64,000 bases of DNA, taken from NCBI RefSeq assembly GCF_964199755.1, contig NW_027435902.1, positions 248,001 to 312,000 of the forward strand, given 5' to 3'. The notes beneath the pieces were generated by a model. That model made no database searches. It was not told where the DNA came from and worked only from the letters and a program-made list of their open reading frames with translations. This document shows, piece after piece, positions 32,521-58,869 of this stretch (its first letter is position 1; each line of letters starts with the position of its first letter). The stretch comes from Larus michahellis (lineage: Eukaryota; Chordata; Aves; Charadriiformes; Laridae). The position numbers were made by a program, and so were the translations under genes.

Positions 32521-32612
32521 TGTCACATAATACCTGGGCATCGACAAACCCCTCCATCTTCCCTGGGAGACAACCTTTGTGGTGCTTCTGGCCACATTTC
32601 AGGCAGTCACTA
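32521..32612 (-). pseudogene. RABGGTB: RABGGTB early-exon relic (LMGQLHRMNREEILAFI region)
   Basis: The minus strand shows GTGGCCAGAAGCACCACA, then GAAGATGGAGGGGTTTGTCG and GCCCAGGTATTATGTG. These align in order with codons for MGQLHRM, EEILAFI and CQHEC. The segment ends about 40 bp from the 15-bp minisatellite. Confidence 0.5.
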
Positions 32613-33489
32613 AGAAAACACAAATTGCAGGAAACCACAGTATTGACCAAAGGCTGCTCACAATCCCCTGATAAGAAAACACCCTCCAAAAACCCAAGCA
32701 AAACCCAAAACCCAAAGCAACCACCAACAGGGATGTGCATATCCAAGAACACTGCAAGAACATGTAATATTCCCACATTTTTGAACTCCTGTGCAGGCAA
32801 AGCAGTTGTCATTTTACAGTATTCTAAGAGGTATGTGAACATGCCCAACAAATGTAACCCTTCCAGGAAACACCAACTGCGAACACAAAAAGGAATGTAC
32901 AACCCCAACAGAAAATACAGTATCATCATTGCTTTTTTCCCCCCTAAAAATCAAATCTGAAAAGCTGACTAGAGTTGCCTGTGTCTCAGAGTAATTCTAG
33001 AGCTAAAGTGGTGATGGACATCAACTTTAGATCAGATAATACATGCCAACACTCATCACTGACCCAGGCAGGACACCTCCCTTCTGCCCTACCCAAGGGT
33101 TTCCAACACAACACACTTTCTTCCTAAAACAGGACGCTACCTGCTTTATTTGTAACACCATCAATATATTTCTTTCTTCTTGAGATGGGACAAGAGATAC
33201 ATTACACAGGCCATCAAGCCACTGGCTGGAAGCATTAGAGCCTTTCGGGTATTGTTTTTCACCATGATGGTGAGAAATTTAGCTTGCAATGGAAATAGCT
33301 ACAGTAAACAAATAAGACTGAGATTAAGTCTTTTTTTTTGTGGGGAACAGGACATACTAAATAAATAGTCACTGAACAGACCAGTGTAATTGTCAGGAAA
33401 AAAGAACCCCTAACTCTCAACAAGTTGAGTGAGGTTTGTTACTCTTCATAATAGCACAGCTGCGCTGAGATCAGTCGGTATTTACTTAC

Positions 33490-33575
33490 CTGCCTGCCTC
33501 TGTCAGGCCACCCGTTGATAAGTCTCGGTCCAATGTGGGGCTCAGGAGAAGTTGGTGATGATCCCAAGAGTGAGG
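33490..33575 (-). pseudogene. RABGGTB: exon-like segment with intact splice sites, probable RABGGTB exon 2 relic
   Basis: An acceptor (TTTGTGTTTCAG) and a strong donor (CAG|GTAAGT) enclose 86 bases just inside the CpG island edge. Alignment with the RABGGTB N-terminal exon is patchy. One frame is open (EPHIGPRLINGWPDRGRQ). It could instead be a 5' non-coding exon or an exon of an unrelated transcript. Confidence 0.4.
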
Positions 33576-33579
33576 CTGA

Positions 33580-34560
33580 AACACAAACGAGGTCAAATGC
33601 CGCCAATCAGCGCTGACCGCGGGCACATCCCCGCCTGGCCGGACCCTCCCCGGGAAGAGCTCGCGCTGGAAATCCCCCCGAGGAGCCGAGGCGAACCACC
33701 AGCTCGCCGCCGGCAGGCCCTACCAGTGGGAGACCGCCCCCCCCTCCACATAGACGCCTATTCCCCCCACCTCCGGGGCCGACCCCCCGCGTTTACGGAG
33801 GCCCTACCACCGCCACCCCGGGAGCTGTGTCCCCCCTCCTTACGGACGCCCCCCTTCTTCACCTCCGGGACCGTCTACCCCGCCTCACGGAGGCTCCCCC
33901 CCGCCACCACCCTGAGAACCGTACCTCCCCCCCCGCCAAGGCCGTTCCTTCCCCCATTATGGACAATCCCCCCCCCCCGCTGAATAGTCCCCCTTCCTTT
34001 TACGGACGCCCTCCCCCAAAGACCCCTCCCCCACCTTACGGGCTCCCCCTCCGGAGCCACCCCCCCACCCCCGGCTACCCCGCTACCCACCCCCCCATCC
34101 CTCCGAGGCCGTGCCCCTCTTACGGGCTCCCCCACTCCTCACCCCGGCGGACGCCCCTCGCCGCCAGGCCCGGCCCGGGCGGGCCCATCGCACCGCTGGA
34201 CCTAGAGCCACCAGGGCCTGGAGCCCCCACCAGTCCCAGGCCCGTCCGCACCACGCGGTGCACAACATCCACCTCTTTCGCCGCCCGCGCCGAAAAGAGT
34301 GTCCCATCCCGGGGCGGGGCTATGGGTACCTGCCCGGCAGGACCCCGTCATAGCTGTCCGCGCCGTTCGCCTGACTGGCGCCGGCCGGCTGAGGCGGCGC
34401 CGCGGGCGGGCGGGAGCAGGCGTTCCGGGAGGACGCCCCGCGGCCTGTGGGGGTGCCGGTGGCGGAGCTCAGCCCCGGGAGCTTCCCCTGGGAAACAGAC
34501 CCTTTTCGTCCCTCATTAAAGGCGATTACTCTGATTGCGCTGTTAATTACCAACGTGGGG
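33580..34560. promoter_or_regulatory. CpG island at the 5' side of the RABGGTB relic
   Basis: GC-rich, CpG-rich DNA with C-runs (CCCCCCCC near 33967) and many CCGCC/GGCGG boxes. It sits where the promoter of RABGGTB would be if the relic reading is right. Proline-rich frames on the plus strand (33552-34519) are composition effects. The start site is not located. Confidence 0.6.
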
Positions 34561-34609
34561 CACCGGCAGCCGTGATCCTTGCCGGGCGGCAATGCCATTT
34601 TGAGACTAT

Positions 34610-34870
34610 ACAAGAAATCTATAAATATATAATATTTATGTATATATATATATGTATGTGTAATATGTAGTCTATATATCTGTAATGCTGGCTGGCATAG
34701 AGCAGTTGAAAATGAGGTCTCTTGTTTTGTTTTGTTCGGGGTGGGTGTTTTTTTGGGGGGGTCTGGGTTATGGGTGTGAGGGGTTATGGAGTGGTGGTGG
34801 GGTTTTTTTTTTGGGGGGGGGTGTGTGTGTGTGTGTGTGTGTGTTATTTTTTTTTTTAATTAGAGCAAAT
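34610..34870. repeat. AT and GT microsatellites with poly-T
   Basis: A (TA)n/(TATG)n stretch near 34620-34680, then T- and G-runs, a (GT)n array at about 34820-34843, and a T-run. Confidence 0.85.
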
Positions 34871-34904
34871 ACTTGTCCAGCCTGTCACAGTGTTGATCTT
34901 CCCG

Positions 34905-35845
34905 CAGGTAAAGGAGGTGGCAGGTTACAGCCATTAAGCGCTTGGCCTTCAGTACGTCTGCAGAGGACACGGAGTTGTGCGGGCGTGTGGGTCTGATGGA
35001 GGGCAGGAAGGCTCCACAGAAGGATCGGGCCAGGCTGGATGGATGGGCCCACGCCAATGGTGTGAGGGCCAACACAGCCAAGCACCGGGTCCTGCACTTG
35101 GGTCACACCGACCCCATGATTGCCTCAGGCCGGGGGCAGAGTGGCTGGAGAGCTGCCCGGCAGAAAAGGACCTGGGGGTGTTGGTCGACAGCTGGCTGAG
35201 TATGAGCCAGCAGCGCGGCCAGGTGGCCAAGAAGGCCAGCAGCATCCTGGCCTGTGTCAGCAATAGTGTGGCCAGCAGGACTGGGGCAGTGATGGTCCCC
35301 TTGTACTCGGCACTGGTGAGGCCCCACCTCGAGGGCTGTGTCCAGTTTTGGCCCCTCACGACTAGAGAGACATGGAGGTGCTGGAGCGTGTCCAGAGAAG
35401 GGCAACGGAGCTGGTGAGGGATCTGGAGCACAAGTCTGGTGAGGAGTGGCTGAGGGAGCTGGGGGTGTTCAGCCTGGAGAAAAGGAGGCTGAGGGGAGAC
35501 CTTCTCGCTCTCTACAGCTCCCTGAAAGGAGGGGGTAGCCAGGGGGGTCGGTCTCTTCTCCCAAGGAACAGGCCATGGGACAAGAGGAAACGGCCTCAAG
35601 TTGCACCAGGGGAGGTTTAGGTTGGATATTAGGAAAATTTTCTTCACTAAAAGTGTTATCAAGCATTGGAACAGGCTGCCCAGGGCAGTGGTGGAGTCGC
35701 CATCCCTGGAGGGATTTAAAAGCCGGGCAGACATGGTGGTGAGGGACATGGGTTAGTGGTGGTTTTGGCAGTGTTGGGTTAATGGTTGGACTCAATGATC
35801 TTAAAGGTCCATTCGAACCGAGACAGTGCTATGATTCTGTGGTTC
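34905..35845 (+). mobile_element. CR1 LINE 3' part, sense
   Basis: Contains ORF2 C-terminal blocks in order: [22 protein letters not shown] sequence near 35160-35210, [13 protein letters not shown] near 35320, and [18 protein letters not shown] near 35380-35440. The [18 protein letters not shown] equivalent and a tail with ATGATTCTGTGG near 35830 follow. Frames are broken. It resembles the antisense copy at 50663-51436. Confidence 0.85.
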
Positions 35846-35954
35846 AGTAAGGCAAGCGGAACGCAAGCTGTGACAGGATGTCTACTGCCCAGAGTGGGGG
35901 TGACAGGGACCATGGTGGAGCAAGGGCGTTTTGGTGAGCAGCTGCAGAGGAAAT

Positions 35955-36096
35955 CACAGAGGGGTTCAGGTGGGGAGGCACCTCTGGAAGCCACCTACTC
36001 CAGCAGACCACGTCCAGGTGGGCTCTGACTGTCTCCAAGGATGGAGACTCCACAGCCCATCTGGGCAACCTGTGCCAGGTTTTGACCCACCCTGGC

Positions 36097-36130
<34 letters not shown>
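35955..36130 (-). mobile_element. CR1 tail fragment, antisense, with A32 run
   Basis: The reverse complement of CR1 tail sequence (AAATCACAGAGGGGTTCAGG then GGATGGAGACTCCACAGCCC) runs into an uninterrupted A-tract at about 36101-36129. The A-tract is not part of a normal CR1 end and has probably expanded independently. Confidence 0.6.
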
Positions 36131-36524
36131 CATGTTTCCTTGTGTTCCTAGTGGGATTTTGCATGTTTTAATTCATGCCTGTTGCCTCTTGCGCTGTGAG
36201 TGGGCTCCCTCCGCTTCCTTCCATCCCCTCAGGTGTTGATGCGCATTGACAGGATCCCCCCGAGCCTCCATGGCCCGAACCGTCCCAGGTCTCAGCCTCG
36301 TGCTCCAGACCCTCCGCCGTCACCACGGACTCTCTCCAGTACATCCAGGCCTTGGACACGGGGATCCCAGCGCCGGACACTGCACTCACCAGCAGCCAGC
36401 CATTTCCAGGAGGTCTGGGGAAGGTGCGTTCTGCCAGCGCTGAAAAAAGGGCCATCCATGGTAAAAAATCTCAGAAAAATTCCTCCTTCCCAGCTGTTCT
36501 TGCTGCAGATGTCGTTAAATACAT

Positions 36525-37108
36525 TGTCCTGGTTTGAGGGACACAGGTCTAATTTCTCTTCTAACGCTTGGGAAAACTGCACTTTTACAAGACTCTAGTG
36601 TCTGAATTTTGAAAATATTTACTTTAGAGCCAGCTCTGGTGGGCAGGTTTCAAGGTCTCAGTGTTTTCGAGCTCACTGGGTGCGGGGATGAGGAGGAGTG
36701 AGACCCGGGCACTTGACCCAAGCTGCCAACAGGGTTATTTCATGCCGTGAACGTCACGTTCAATAAAAATTAGGAAATTTGCTGAGGAGTTCTCTTTTCC
36801 TTGATGGCTGCGATCCTGAGAACTCCTCGCCCCGGTGCCGGAGCCCAGAGCCCTTCCCTTCCTCCCAAAGCCGCAGCGCTGGCAGTGTCCAACATTTGCT
36901 GTCCCCTGCGGGGAGTGCACGGCTTCCTGATGATGGAACAGGCTGGGTACAAACCTTGTGTGTTTTATGTTGGTATCAGGATCAATACTGTTCTTTAGTG
37001 TCAGTTATCTAGTCTTAGCCTATTAAATCTGTTTATATTTCAGCCCTCGGGTTTCCTTGTTTTTTCCCCAGTTCTCCTTCCTGGGTGGGGAGGGGTCACC
37101 GTGTGACA
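36525..37108 (+). mobile_element. solo LTR of an avian endogenous retrovirus (ERVL-like)
   Basis: Starts TGTCCTGGTTT, the hallmark start of a common avian LTR family, and ends in GTGTGACA, giving TG...CA ends. Inside are GGCTGGGTACAAACC near 36940 and the family-typical CTATTAAATCTGTTTATATT near 37019. No internal viral genes flank it. A clear target-site duplication is not visible. Confidence 0.65.
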
Positions 37109-38306
37109 GAATAATTGTCTAAATATATTGTCTAAATTGTGGGTTTCTCAAACTATAATACACATGTACTAATGGAAAGGAATAATAGGTTTAAATATAC
37201 TGGATTTGAAATAAACGCGATGCCTGAGGAAAAGCTACGCACTTCCACTTGCCTCACCCTGACAGAGCACTGCCTTGCTCAGGAAGCGAGGTGGTGAGAG
37301 GGGCCGCGCTCCGGGAAGCCGGTATTCTCTTACTGGGCAGCATCTAAATCCTTGAGGAGAGAGGGCGGCAGCGCAGGGCTTCGGGGCGCTGAGCTGGGAG
37401 GGCTGTGGCGGAGAGCAGCAGGGCCGGAACGCGCCTCGGACACTGCACAACTCGCCTGAAATACAATTTAAACGATGGGGCAAGCAAAGCGAATAAAAGC
37501 AACCGCACCTCTCTGCTTAAAAGTAGTTGTGGTTTTTTTTTTTTATTAGAATGCAGCGATACCTGTTGGAAACAACATTTTGATCATCTAATTTTACAGT
37601 GGAAAAGCACTGCGTTGCGAGGTTCTCATTTCTTGCCGCTTATTGTATCTGGGGTAATACCCGAGCTTAGAACAGTGCCGTTATAACTGAACATAAGGCA
37701 GTTTCCTACAGGTTCTCCCACATGGGACCAGTTAAAATGAAAACACACTTAAAATTGAACGATCATACTTCTTTTTTCCTACGTTGATAAAAACACGTAC
37801 CTGAATTTCTCAAGAGCTGTCCTTAACGTTCATCCACGAAGAAGAAATCTTGCTTAAGGCACAAGCAAACGGATGTTTTCTTCATAAACGCTACGGCCTT
37901 CTTGGAGGCACAGAGATAAATGCGTTAAAGGACAATTTCTGTCTGCCGGATTCAGAGGACTGAGATGGCTGAGTCACAGAAAAGCAGCCCTATTATACTG
38001 TATGTTTTGAAAACAAAAACTAGTTTCTGGACGCAGGTAAAAATACAGATAATCTGCAAGTAGTAATAACACCACTGTTTGAGAAAAATAACACCAATCT
38101 GTGTTGTAATTTATGAGACTGTACGTTTCTGAAAGGTCCATAAGTCAGTATATAGTCACTTCCAATTTTTTTAAAAGACGCAAGTTGCTAAAGGCCACAA
38201 ACCCCCACTGTCAGCATATTTATTTTAGCAAGTGGTGAGTAGAGACCGTGTGCTGCAGCATGGCATTCCCGAGGAAGCAGAACCGCTTTTTTAGATTTCC
38301 CTGAGA
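37109..38306. other. intergenic between solo LTR and ACADM 3' end
   Basis: AT-rich, no gene recognised. Confidence 0.5.
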
Positions 38307-38312
38307 TTTATT
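38307..38312 (-). other. ACADM: candidate ACADM polyadenylation signal
   Basis: TTTATT on the plus strand is AATAAA on the coding strand, 470 bases past the stop codon. Other candidates exist further on (for example near 38219). Confidence 0.35.
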
Positions 38313-38782
38313 AATTTGAAATCCGCCCAAACTCCAGGGCTAAAGGAGGGGGAGCAAAACTGTATCATTATAAACAATACAGAAACACCTAAAATCCAAT
38401 TCCTTCACAGACCAAAAAAAGAGAAATTAAAAAAAAATCTGAATTTTGTGCACTTTTTTGATCGTATAAATTTTCCAGGGAAGGTGTTTACCTCTTCTCC
38501 CACCAAAAGCCAAAGATCTGAGTGAAAGAGAGTGAGTGGGGAAAGACGACCACCAATCACTTTGGAATTCAGAAACGTTTAGAAAACACCAAGTTTGCTA
38601 GTCAGGAGGCACGAAGTGAGGGAAGGGGCGGGGAGTACAGAAGTGCTGCTTAATTGCATACGCAACAGAAAGATTTCGAAGGAAAAGGCGTTTTTCCAGG
38701 CCTTTCTAATTGGACTGCACAAAAGTCTTCTTCCATGAGAACACAGGACTACAGCGGCGCCAGCCGTGCTTGAAACACATCT

Positions 38783-53644
<14,862 letters not shown>

Positions 53645-53860
53645 CTTGGGGAGGGCTCGCGGCAGTGCCGGGCCGCGGAGGCGGGGCCGAGGGGGGCCGG
53701 GCCTGCCCGCCCCGGCCCGGGCGGGTCCGGACCCCGCAGGCCCGAGGGGCCTTTGCGCCTTCCATTTCCCCACCCGCAGCCGCTCACGCTGGTAACATCT
53801 TTATTTTTATTTTTTTTTGTTTTAAAACGTGAGGTTTCATGGCGGTCTGAGGCACCGCCG

Positions 53861-54926
53861 GGAGGTGTGCGGGGGGGGGGGGGAGACGGGGCTGTAAAAC
53901 GCTCCCGGCTCCGGCTGCACCCAAAATCATCAGTCTTGCAAATTATCTGCCCTTTTTTTTTTTTTTGTATTATTAAAATTAAGTGGATTAAAGCGGTGTT
54001 ACTTCAAGCTTTATTAAAATAACGCTTTGGAGAGAAATTTGATTTCTCTATGAGCAACCTCCTTTGGTACGAGATTTTTAACCGAATTACTGAGACGTGA
54101 AGCCCCTTTCTCTGAAAGCTGGGTTTTGGGGCAGCGTTTTAATTTTGCATGACGGTTCCAGGTAAGGTGTGCCAAGTATTTTTAGTTGCGTTGTTGCCTG
54201 GGTGTGTTGGGTTCTGGGTTGCTGGGTTTGTTGCCGACGGCTGTAACTGTTGATTTTGTACCTACCACAGCAGAAAGGCGTTAGGAGGAAGCTGGCCATG
54301 TAAGAGTTATTTTTTGGCACACTTATCAGGAGATTAAAAAGAAGCTGATGGTAATCTCGTACAGGCTTTGTACTGACGTGACTCCGGGCATTTACTGACT
54401 GTAGTAAGTACTGATTTTTCACTCCATTACCAGTGGATTTTTTTTCTCCCTGTACTTTGAGAGCAGTTGAGTAAAAGGGGATTTGTAACTTTGTTATTAA
54501 AATATTTAATGAAGATTTTCATGTGTTCTTCTAGCTTTAAATGGAGTCTCAAGGACACGGAATTGTGTGGCTTTGGGGCTTTTAAATATCATCTCTCAAG
54601 CCTGCGTTCTGTGTGGCATCTTACATGGTGGTTCTCCATAGGTCGTTCTTCTGACTATGGTGTGGTACTCCTGAGCAGACCACTTTTTATTCATGTATTA
54701 TTTATCTCTTATTTGTATAGTTGCATACCTCATATCTCAGTATTCCTCAGTTCATTTAACATCACAACAGCCCTGTGATGTAGAGAAATATATTCATCCC
54801 ATTTTACCAATAAAGGTTTTAACAGTTTTTTTTTTTTTTTAATGAGCAGTGCAGCTTTTACTGTGAGTACGCTAACGAGGATTCCACCCACAACGCAATT
54901 CTAGAGACAGGTAGGCGGGTCAGTAT
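53861..54926. other. upstream flank of ACADM, no gene recognised
   Basis: A G-run near 53870-53882 and T-runs near 53950 and 54825. Otherwise AT-rich unique sequence. No divergent gene was recognised. Confidence 0.5.
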
Positions 54927-55445
54927 CACAAAATCACAGAATGGTTTGGGTTGGAAGGGACCTTAAAGATCACCCAGTGCCACCCCCTGCCCTGGGCAGG
55001 GACACCTCCCACCAGCCCAGGTTGCTCCAAGCCCCATCCAACCTGGCCTTGAACCCCTCCAGGGATGGGGCAGCCACAGCTTCTCCAGGCAACCCGGGCC
55101 AGGGGCTCACCGCCCTCAGAATGAATTTCTGCCTGAGATCTCATCTCAGTCTCCCCTCTTTCAGTGTAAAACCCTTCCCCCAAGTCCCATGGCGCCCCTC
55201 TCTGATCCAGAGTCCCTCCCCAGCTTTCCTGGAGCCCCTTTAGGGACTGGAAGGGGCTGGAAGGTCTCCCCGGAGCCTTCTCTTCACCAGACTGAACCCC
55301 CCCAGCTCTCTCAGCCTGTCCTCGCAGCAGAGGGGCTCCAGCCCTCCCAGAATCTCCGTGGCCTCCTCTGGTCCTGCTCCAACAGCTCCATGGCCTTCTG
55401 CTGTTGGTGGCCCCAGAGCTGGAGGCAGCACTGCAGGGACACCTA
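54927..55445 (-). mobile_element. CR1 3' part, antisense
   Basis: Left edge AAATCACAGAATGGTTTGGG and GGACCTTAAAGATCACCCAG, followed by the LPREAVAAPSLEGF and [20 protein letters not shown] blocks on the minus strand. Same subfamily as the copies at 19175, 27656 and 45798. Confidence 0.85.
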
Positions 55446-57105
55446 TAAGAATGCCATACACTAAGGACCTTTACTAGTTGCTGGAACGGATTTAGATACA
55501 GCGGGGATTGGAACTGTTATTTCTAAGCGTCTTCAAGCTTGGGATCCATAACCCTTTGGCAAGTAAAGAAGCTCCTTTAATTTGGGGTACAGAGGGCGAG
55601 AAGGTCCAGCCGCGGCAGGGGTTGAACTGGCTGGAGGCAGGAATGCCCGGGTGAGGTTTCCCTTGGTGGTGAGGGAAGGAGCAGCCTGGTCTTGCAGCCA
55701 CCGTGGAGCACGAGGCAGCCCAGGGACCACCTGCGGGCAGCAGCGCTGGGCTGGGGATGGACCCCCGGCCCCATGCTCACAGGGTGGGTGCAGGGACCCA
55801 GGGCCCACAAGGAATCGGCTCCTGCCCCCTCTCTGCAGACCCCTCACAGAACTGCTCGTGGTGGTAGGACTCTGCCCCAAGCGTTGCTCATTATTTTATT
55901 TTTTTTTAATATATATTTAAGCCCAGATATGTTCAACTCACCTCAAGGGGTACATTAAAAAAATCCCCAACGCTGCTAAGTATTTGGGAAGAAAGGGATA
56001 TCTGCCAGAGCCTGAACCACTCGAACCTTGACTTCCCGAGTTGTTTAGTGAAGAAATGACACTAGACGTTTCTGTTAGGCACATCTAGTGTTTGTAGCCT
56101 TTCTTACAGAAGAAGGAAATAACAGCCTCTCTCTTTCCTTTTTATTTCTTGAACTCTTTTGTAAGAACTCTAATATTCCTTATTACTCTGCCATTTACTT
56201 TTACTGCAGTGTAAATGACAACCTCCGCAGTCCCGTGCATTGTTAGACTGGAATCCTCTTTTATACCAACCACCAGGATACCTCACGCTTGTTGCTGAGA
56301 TGTATAAATTAGCAAGAAAACATAGTAAAAATATTACACCACAAAATATATTTCATTCCTTAAAGCTAGCAATTCTAATCTAGGCTGAAGTGTTATTTTT
56401 TTAGTAGTAGTTATAAATGTTTTACAGTTTGTTTGTTGTTGTTGGTTTTTTTTAAATTATTAGGAACAAACTGTATTCTGTCGTTTGCTAGTGAACCATT
56501 ATTCTAGAAATGGAACGCAATTTGAATGGTATGCAGGGACTGATGTAGTGCAATTTACTGAAGCTACTGCCATGAAAGAACATTTTAAAATATAATTAAA
56601 ATATTTTCAGGTATGTTTTTAGCTTGTTCGATTCCTGAGTATCACAAACATTACTTCATTTCAAATTGTCAGTCTTTTATTTTTAATTACAAATCCATAT
56701 CTCCTCCTAGCCTTGGAGGCTTTTAATTTGACTACTGCATGTAAACACATGGAATTTTTTTTTTTAATGTCATAAGAAGGTACGGGGTTACATTTCTATG
56801 ACGATCTAACATGAACTATGAAGAAAAAGAAGGGTTGGATATACCATTTGGTTGCGTCTGGTAGTAATGTTGGCTTGTCTGGCTTTGTGAAGACAAGGAC
56901 GGTCAGAGCAAGGCTCAGAACAAAGCTTCTGCCTCGTCCCCTGGAGGAAAGGTCCTGACCTTTTCCAAAATATGATGAAGTTTGGTGTAGGGCTTTTCAG
57001 GACTAACTGCGTTAAGGAACAAGGACTTAGGAAACCATCTAAGTTTGTATTTCACCTGCGTGAAACGTAGAGGAGTTAATTGTTAAAAGACATACAGTTT
57101 TAAAC
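55446..57105. other. intergenic, no gene recognised
   Basis: GC-rich to about 55870, then AT-rich. Only short frames. Confidence 0.5.
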
Positions 57106-57357
57106 TAGAGCAGGGTGGGTTTAGATTAGATTAGACATTAGGAAGTTCTTTACAATGAGGGTGGCGAGACACCGGCCCAGGTTGCCCAGAGAGGTGGTAG
57201 ATGCCCCATCCCTGGAGACATCCAAGGCCAGGCTTGATGAGGCTCTGAGCAACTTGATCTAGTTGAACATGTCCCTGCTGACTGCAGGGGATTGGACTAG
57301 ATGGCCTTTAGAGGTCCCTTCCAACCCAACACATTGTATGATTCTGTGATTCTGTGC
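57106..57357 (+). mobile_element. CR1 3' end fragment, sense
   Basis: The ORF2 tail (LPREVVDAPSLETSKARLD-like) ends with GGTCCCTTCCAACCCAACAC and ATTCTGTGATTCTGTG at 57340-57356. Short, diverged copy. Confidence 0.85.
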
Positions 57358-58019
57358 TGCAAGGACCAAGTGCCGGCTGCTGGTGACACCCCTGTGTGTG
57401 TGAGTGGAATTTGGTGCCAGCTGCTGGTGGCAGACCAAGGGTGGAGTGTCCCTGAGCTGAGCCAGTGGGCTCCCAGCGCAGGTACTGGAGCAGTGGGCTC
57501 CCAGCGCAGCTGCGGGGGCAAATGGGAGTCTTTAATCTCCAGCCACTGCAGCAGGGCGGGTCTGTGTCCCCAAAACCAGACACTGGGCGGGTGTGGAATG
57601 AGTGAGGGGCTCCGCGCCGGCCCCTGGAGCGGGACCGTGGGTCACAGCCCCTGTGCCTGGGGGGGGTGAGGGTCTGTATCTCCCCAGCTGTGTGTGCTGG
57701 GGGGGGGTTGTACTCACCTGGAGCCCCTCTTTCCCATCCCGTGTCCCCGCCACAGCTCCCCCGGCCATCGGAGCCCTCACGCAAGGGAGGGCACTTGCCT
57801 GTCCCCTTCCCTGCTCCCGCTGCTGCCGTCGGGGACAGATGTGACACACACGGGGGTGGCAGAGGCGGTGCAGGAGGAGGGATGTGCTCCTCTGCATTGA
57901 CCCCCCCGCGGTGGCAGAGAGCCTGGAGGGGCCGCGCTCTGTGGTGCAGCCCTGTGCCAGGAGCAGTCCCCAGCTGAGACACAGCCCCCTCTTCCCCCAT
58001 CCCAGCCTGCAGCCTCGCA
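57358..58019. other. GC-rich stretch, no gene recognised
   Basis: Open frames on both strands without splice-bounded or family-like sequence. Confidence 0.45.
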
Positions 58020-58110
58020 GGAGCCATCTAATGCTGCTTTCCGAATGGCCTGCCCCCAGGATGTGCTGGTGCAGGGGGTCACACCTCCCCAGGTGCTGGA
58101 CTTTGCACTT
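58020..58110 (-). mobile_element. small CR1 scrap, antisense
   Basis: CCTGCCCCCAGGATGTGCTG and CCTCCCCAGGTGCTGGACTT resemble the antisense LHLGRNN region of CR1 ORF2. Confidence 0.4.
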
Positions 58111-58159
58111 CGGGACTTTGCAAACATAAGAAAATACTTTCTTTCCTGTGAGCTACGCT

Positions 58160-58869
58160 AGCTGCCCAGAGGAGTTGTGGATTCTCAGTCCTTGTGTTAC
58201 CAAAGACAGGCCTCTGCTTTGTTTCTAAAATGATCGTTTCTTACTAACCTTCTTATTGTGTGAGAAAGTAGCTAATTACTGACCTTCTTACTGTATACAA
58301 AAAACCAGTTATTCACTGAGCTGATGTTACAGATGATAGCGATAATGAGGAGACAGCCAGAAGTAGCTCATCACCAAGGGTGTGATCACAAGAAGTAGTT
58401 AATCACCTCAAGGTTCTTCTGTACATCAAGTATGTACGCCTGTACCAATTAGGATAGAGTTACAGCTACTTCAAAGAACATCCTTATTATCTTCAAGAAG
58501 TTGGCAAACTTACAGCAAACTTTTACTGTCCTGAGATGACTCAATGCCTTAAAAGGATAACGTGAGGAAGGGTCTCCTTACCCAAACGACCACCGAGACA
58601 CTCATGCTTGCGCAGAAGTGTTTTGCTGACGTAGCAAAATTTGGTATGTGTGTACAAAAAGACTGTTCAGTCATCCTGATGAATATGTAAGCCTAGGTGG
58701 AGTTATGTATTAGGTAGGCGGAATAATGAGAATATTTTGTGTATAAATAATGGGTGAATATCCCCGGTAAGGGGTGCTAGGTTTGTGGGTTTTTCCCCCT
58801 AGCACCCGACAGCGAATACAGCAATATCTCCTCTCTGAACTACTTTTGGTTTCAAGGGCTTTCATTTCA
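58160..58869 (+). mobile_element. probable ERV LTR
   Basis: A TATA-like GTGTATAAATAAT near 58738 is followed by a hairpin-like GGGGTGCTAGG...CCCTAGCACCC (58774-58807). It ends TTTCATTTCA at 58869. Layout and the GTGCTAG...AGCAC block resemble the LTR at 62463-63107. The left edge is uncertain and no target duplication was found. Confidence 0.5.

Larger units (their letters stand above)
28815..33575 (-). pseudogene. RABGGTB: RABGGTB relic: decayed, unprocessed Rab geranylgeranyltransferase beta gene
   Basis: RABGGTB is the catalytic beta subunit that attaches geranylgeranyl groups to Rab GTPases. Seven segments on the minus strand resemble its coding sequence in the right order: 33490-33575, 32521-32612, 31588-31650, 30855-30950, 29908-30002, 29580-29735 and 28815-28926. 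The clearest is the last, which reads VPFHNLLGIAGPSLF, then after a 2-base deletion SEEQMKAVSPVLRMPEDALQ. The family has [20 protein letters not shown], followed by KPVNPVFCMPEEVLQ. Segments are separated by intron-like DNA and two keep splice-site sequences, so this is not a processed copy. Frameshifts, stops and loss of the terminator make it non-functional. It lies downstream of ACADM on the same strand with a CpG island at its head, as expected by synteny. The comparison protein is recalled, not searched. Confidence 0.65.

Noticed and set aside
31808-32613. Long open frames on both strands (over 200 codons) through the 15-bp array, made of pentapeptide repeats
   Set aside because: The unit length is divisible by three and stop-free in several frames at once. 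No start context, splice signals or non-repeat protein attached.
33552-34519. Proline-rich frames on the plus strand of the second CpG island
   Set aside because: CpG-island composition; no splice-bounded pattern, and they run antisense to the RABGGTB relic.
38313-38782. RABGGTB or another gene directly at the ACADM 3' end
   Set aside because: No coding pattern; the stretch fits an ACADM 3' untranslated region.
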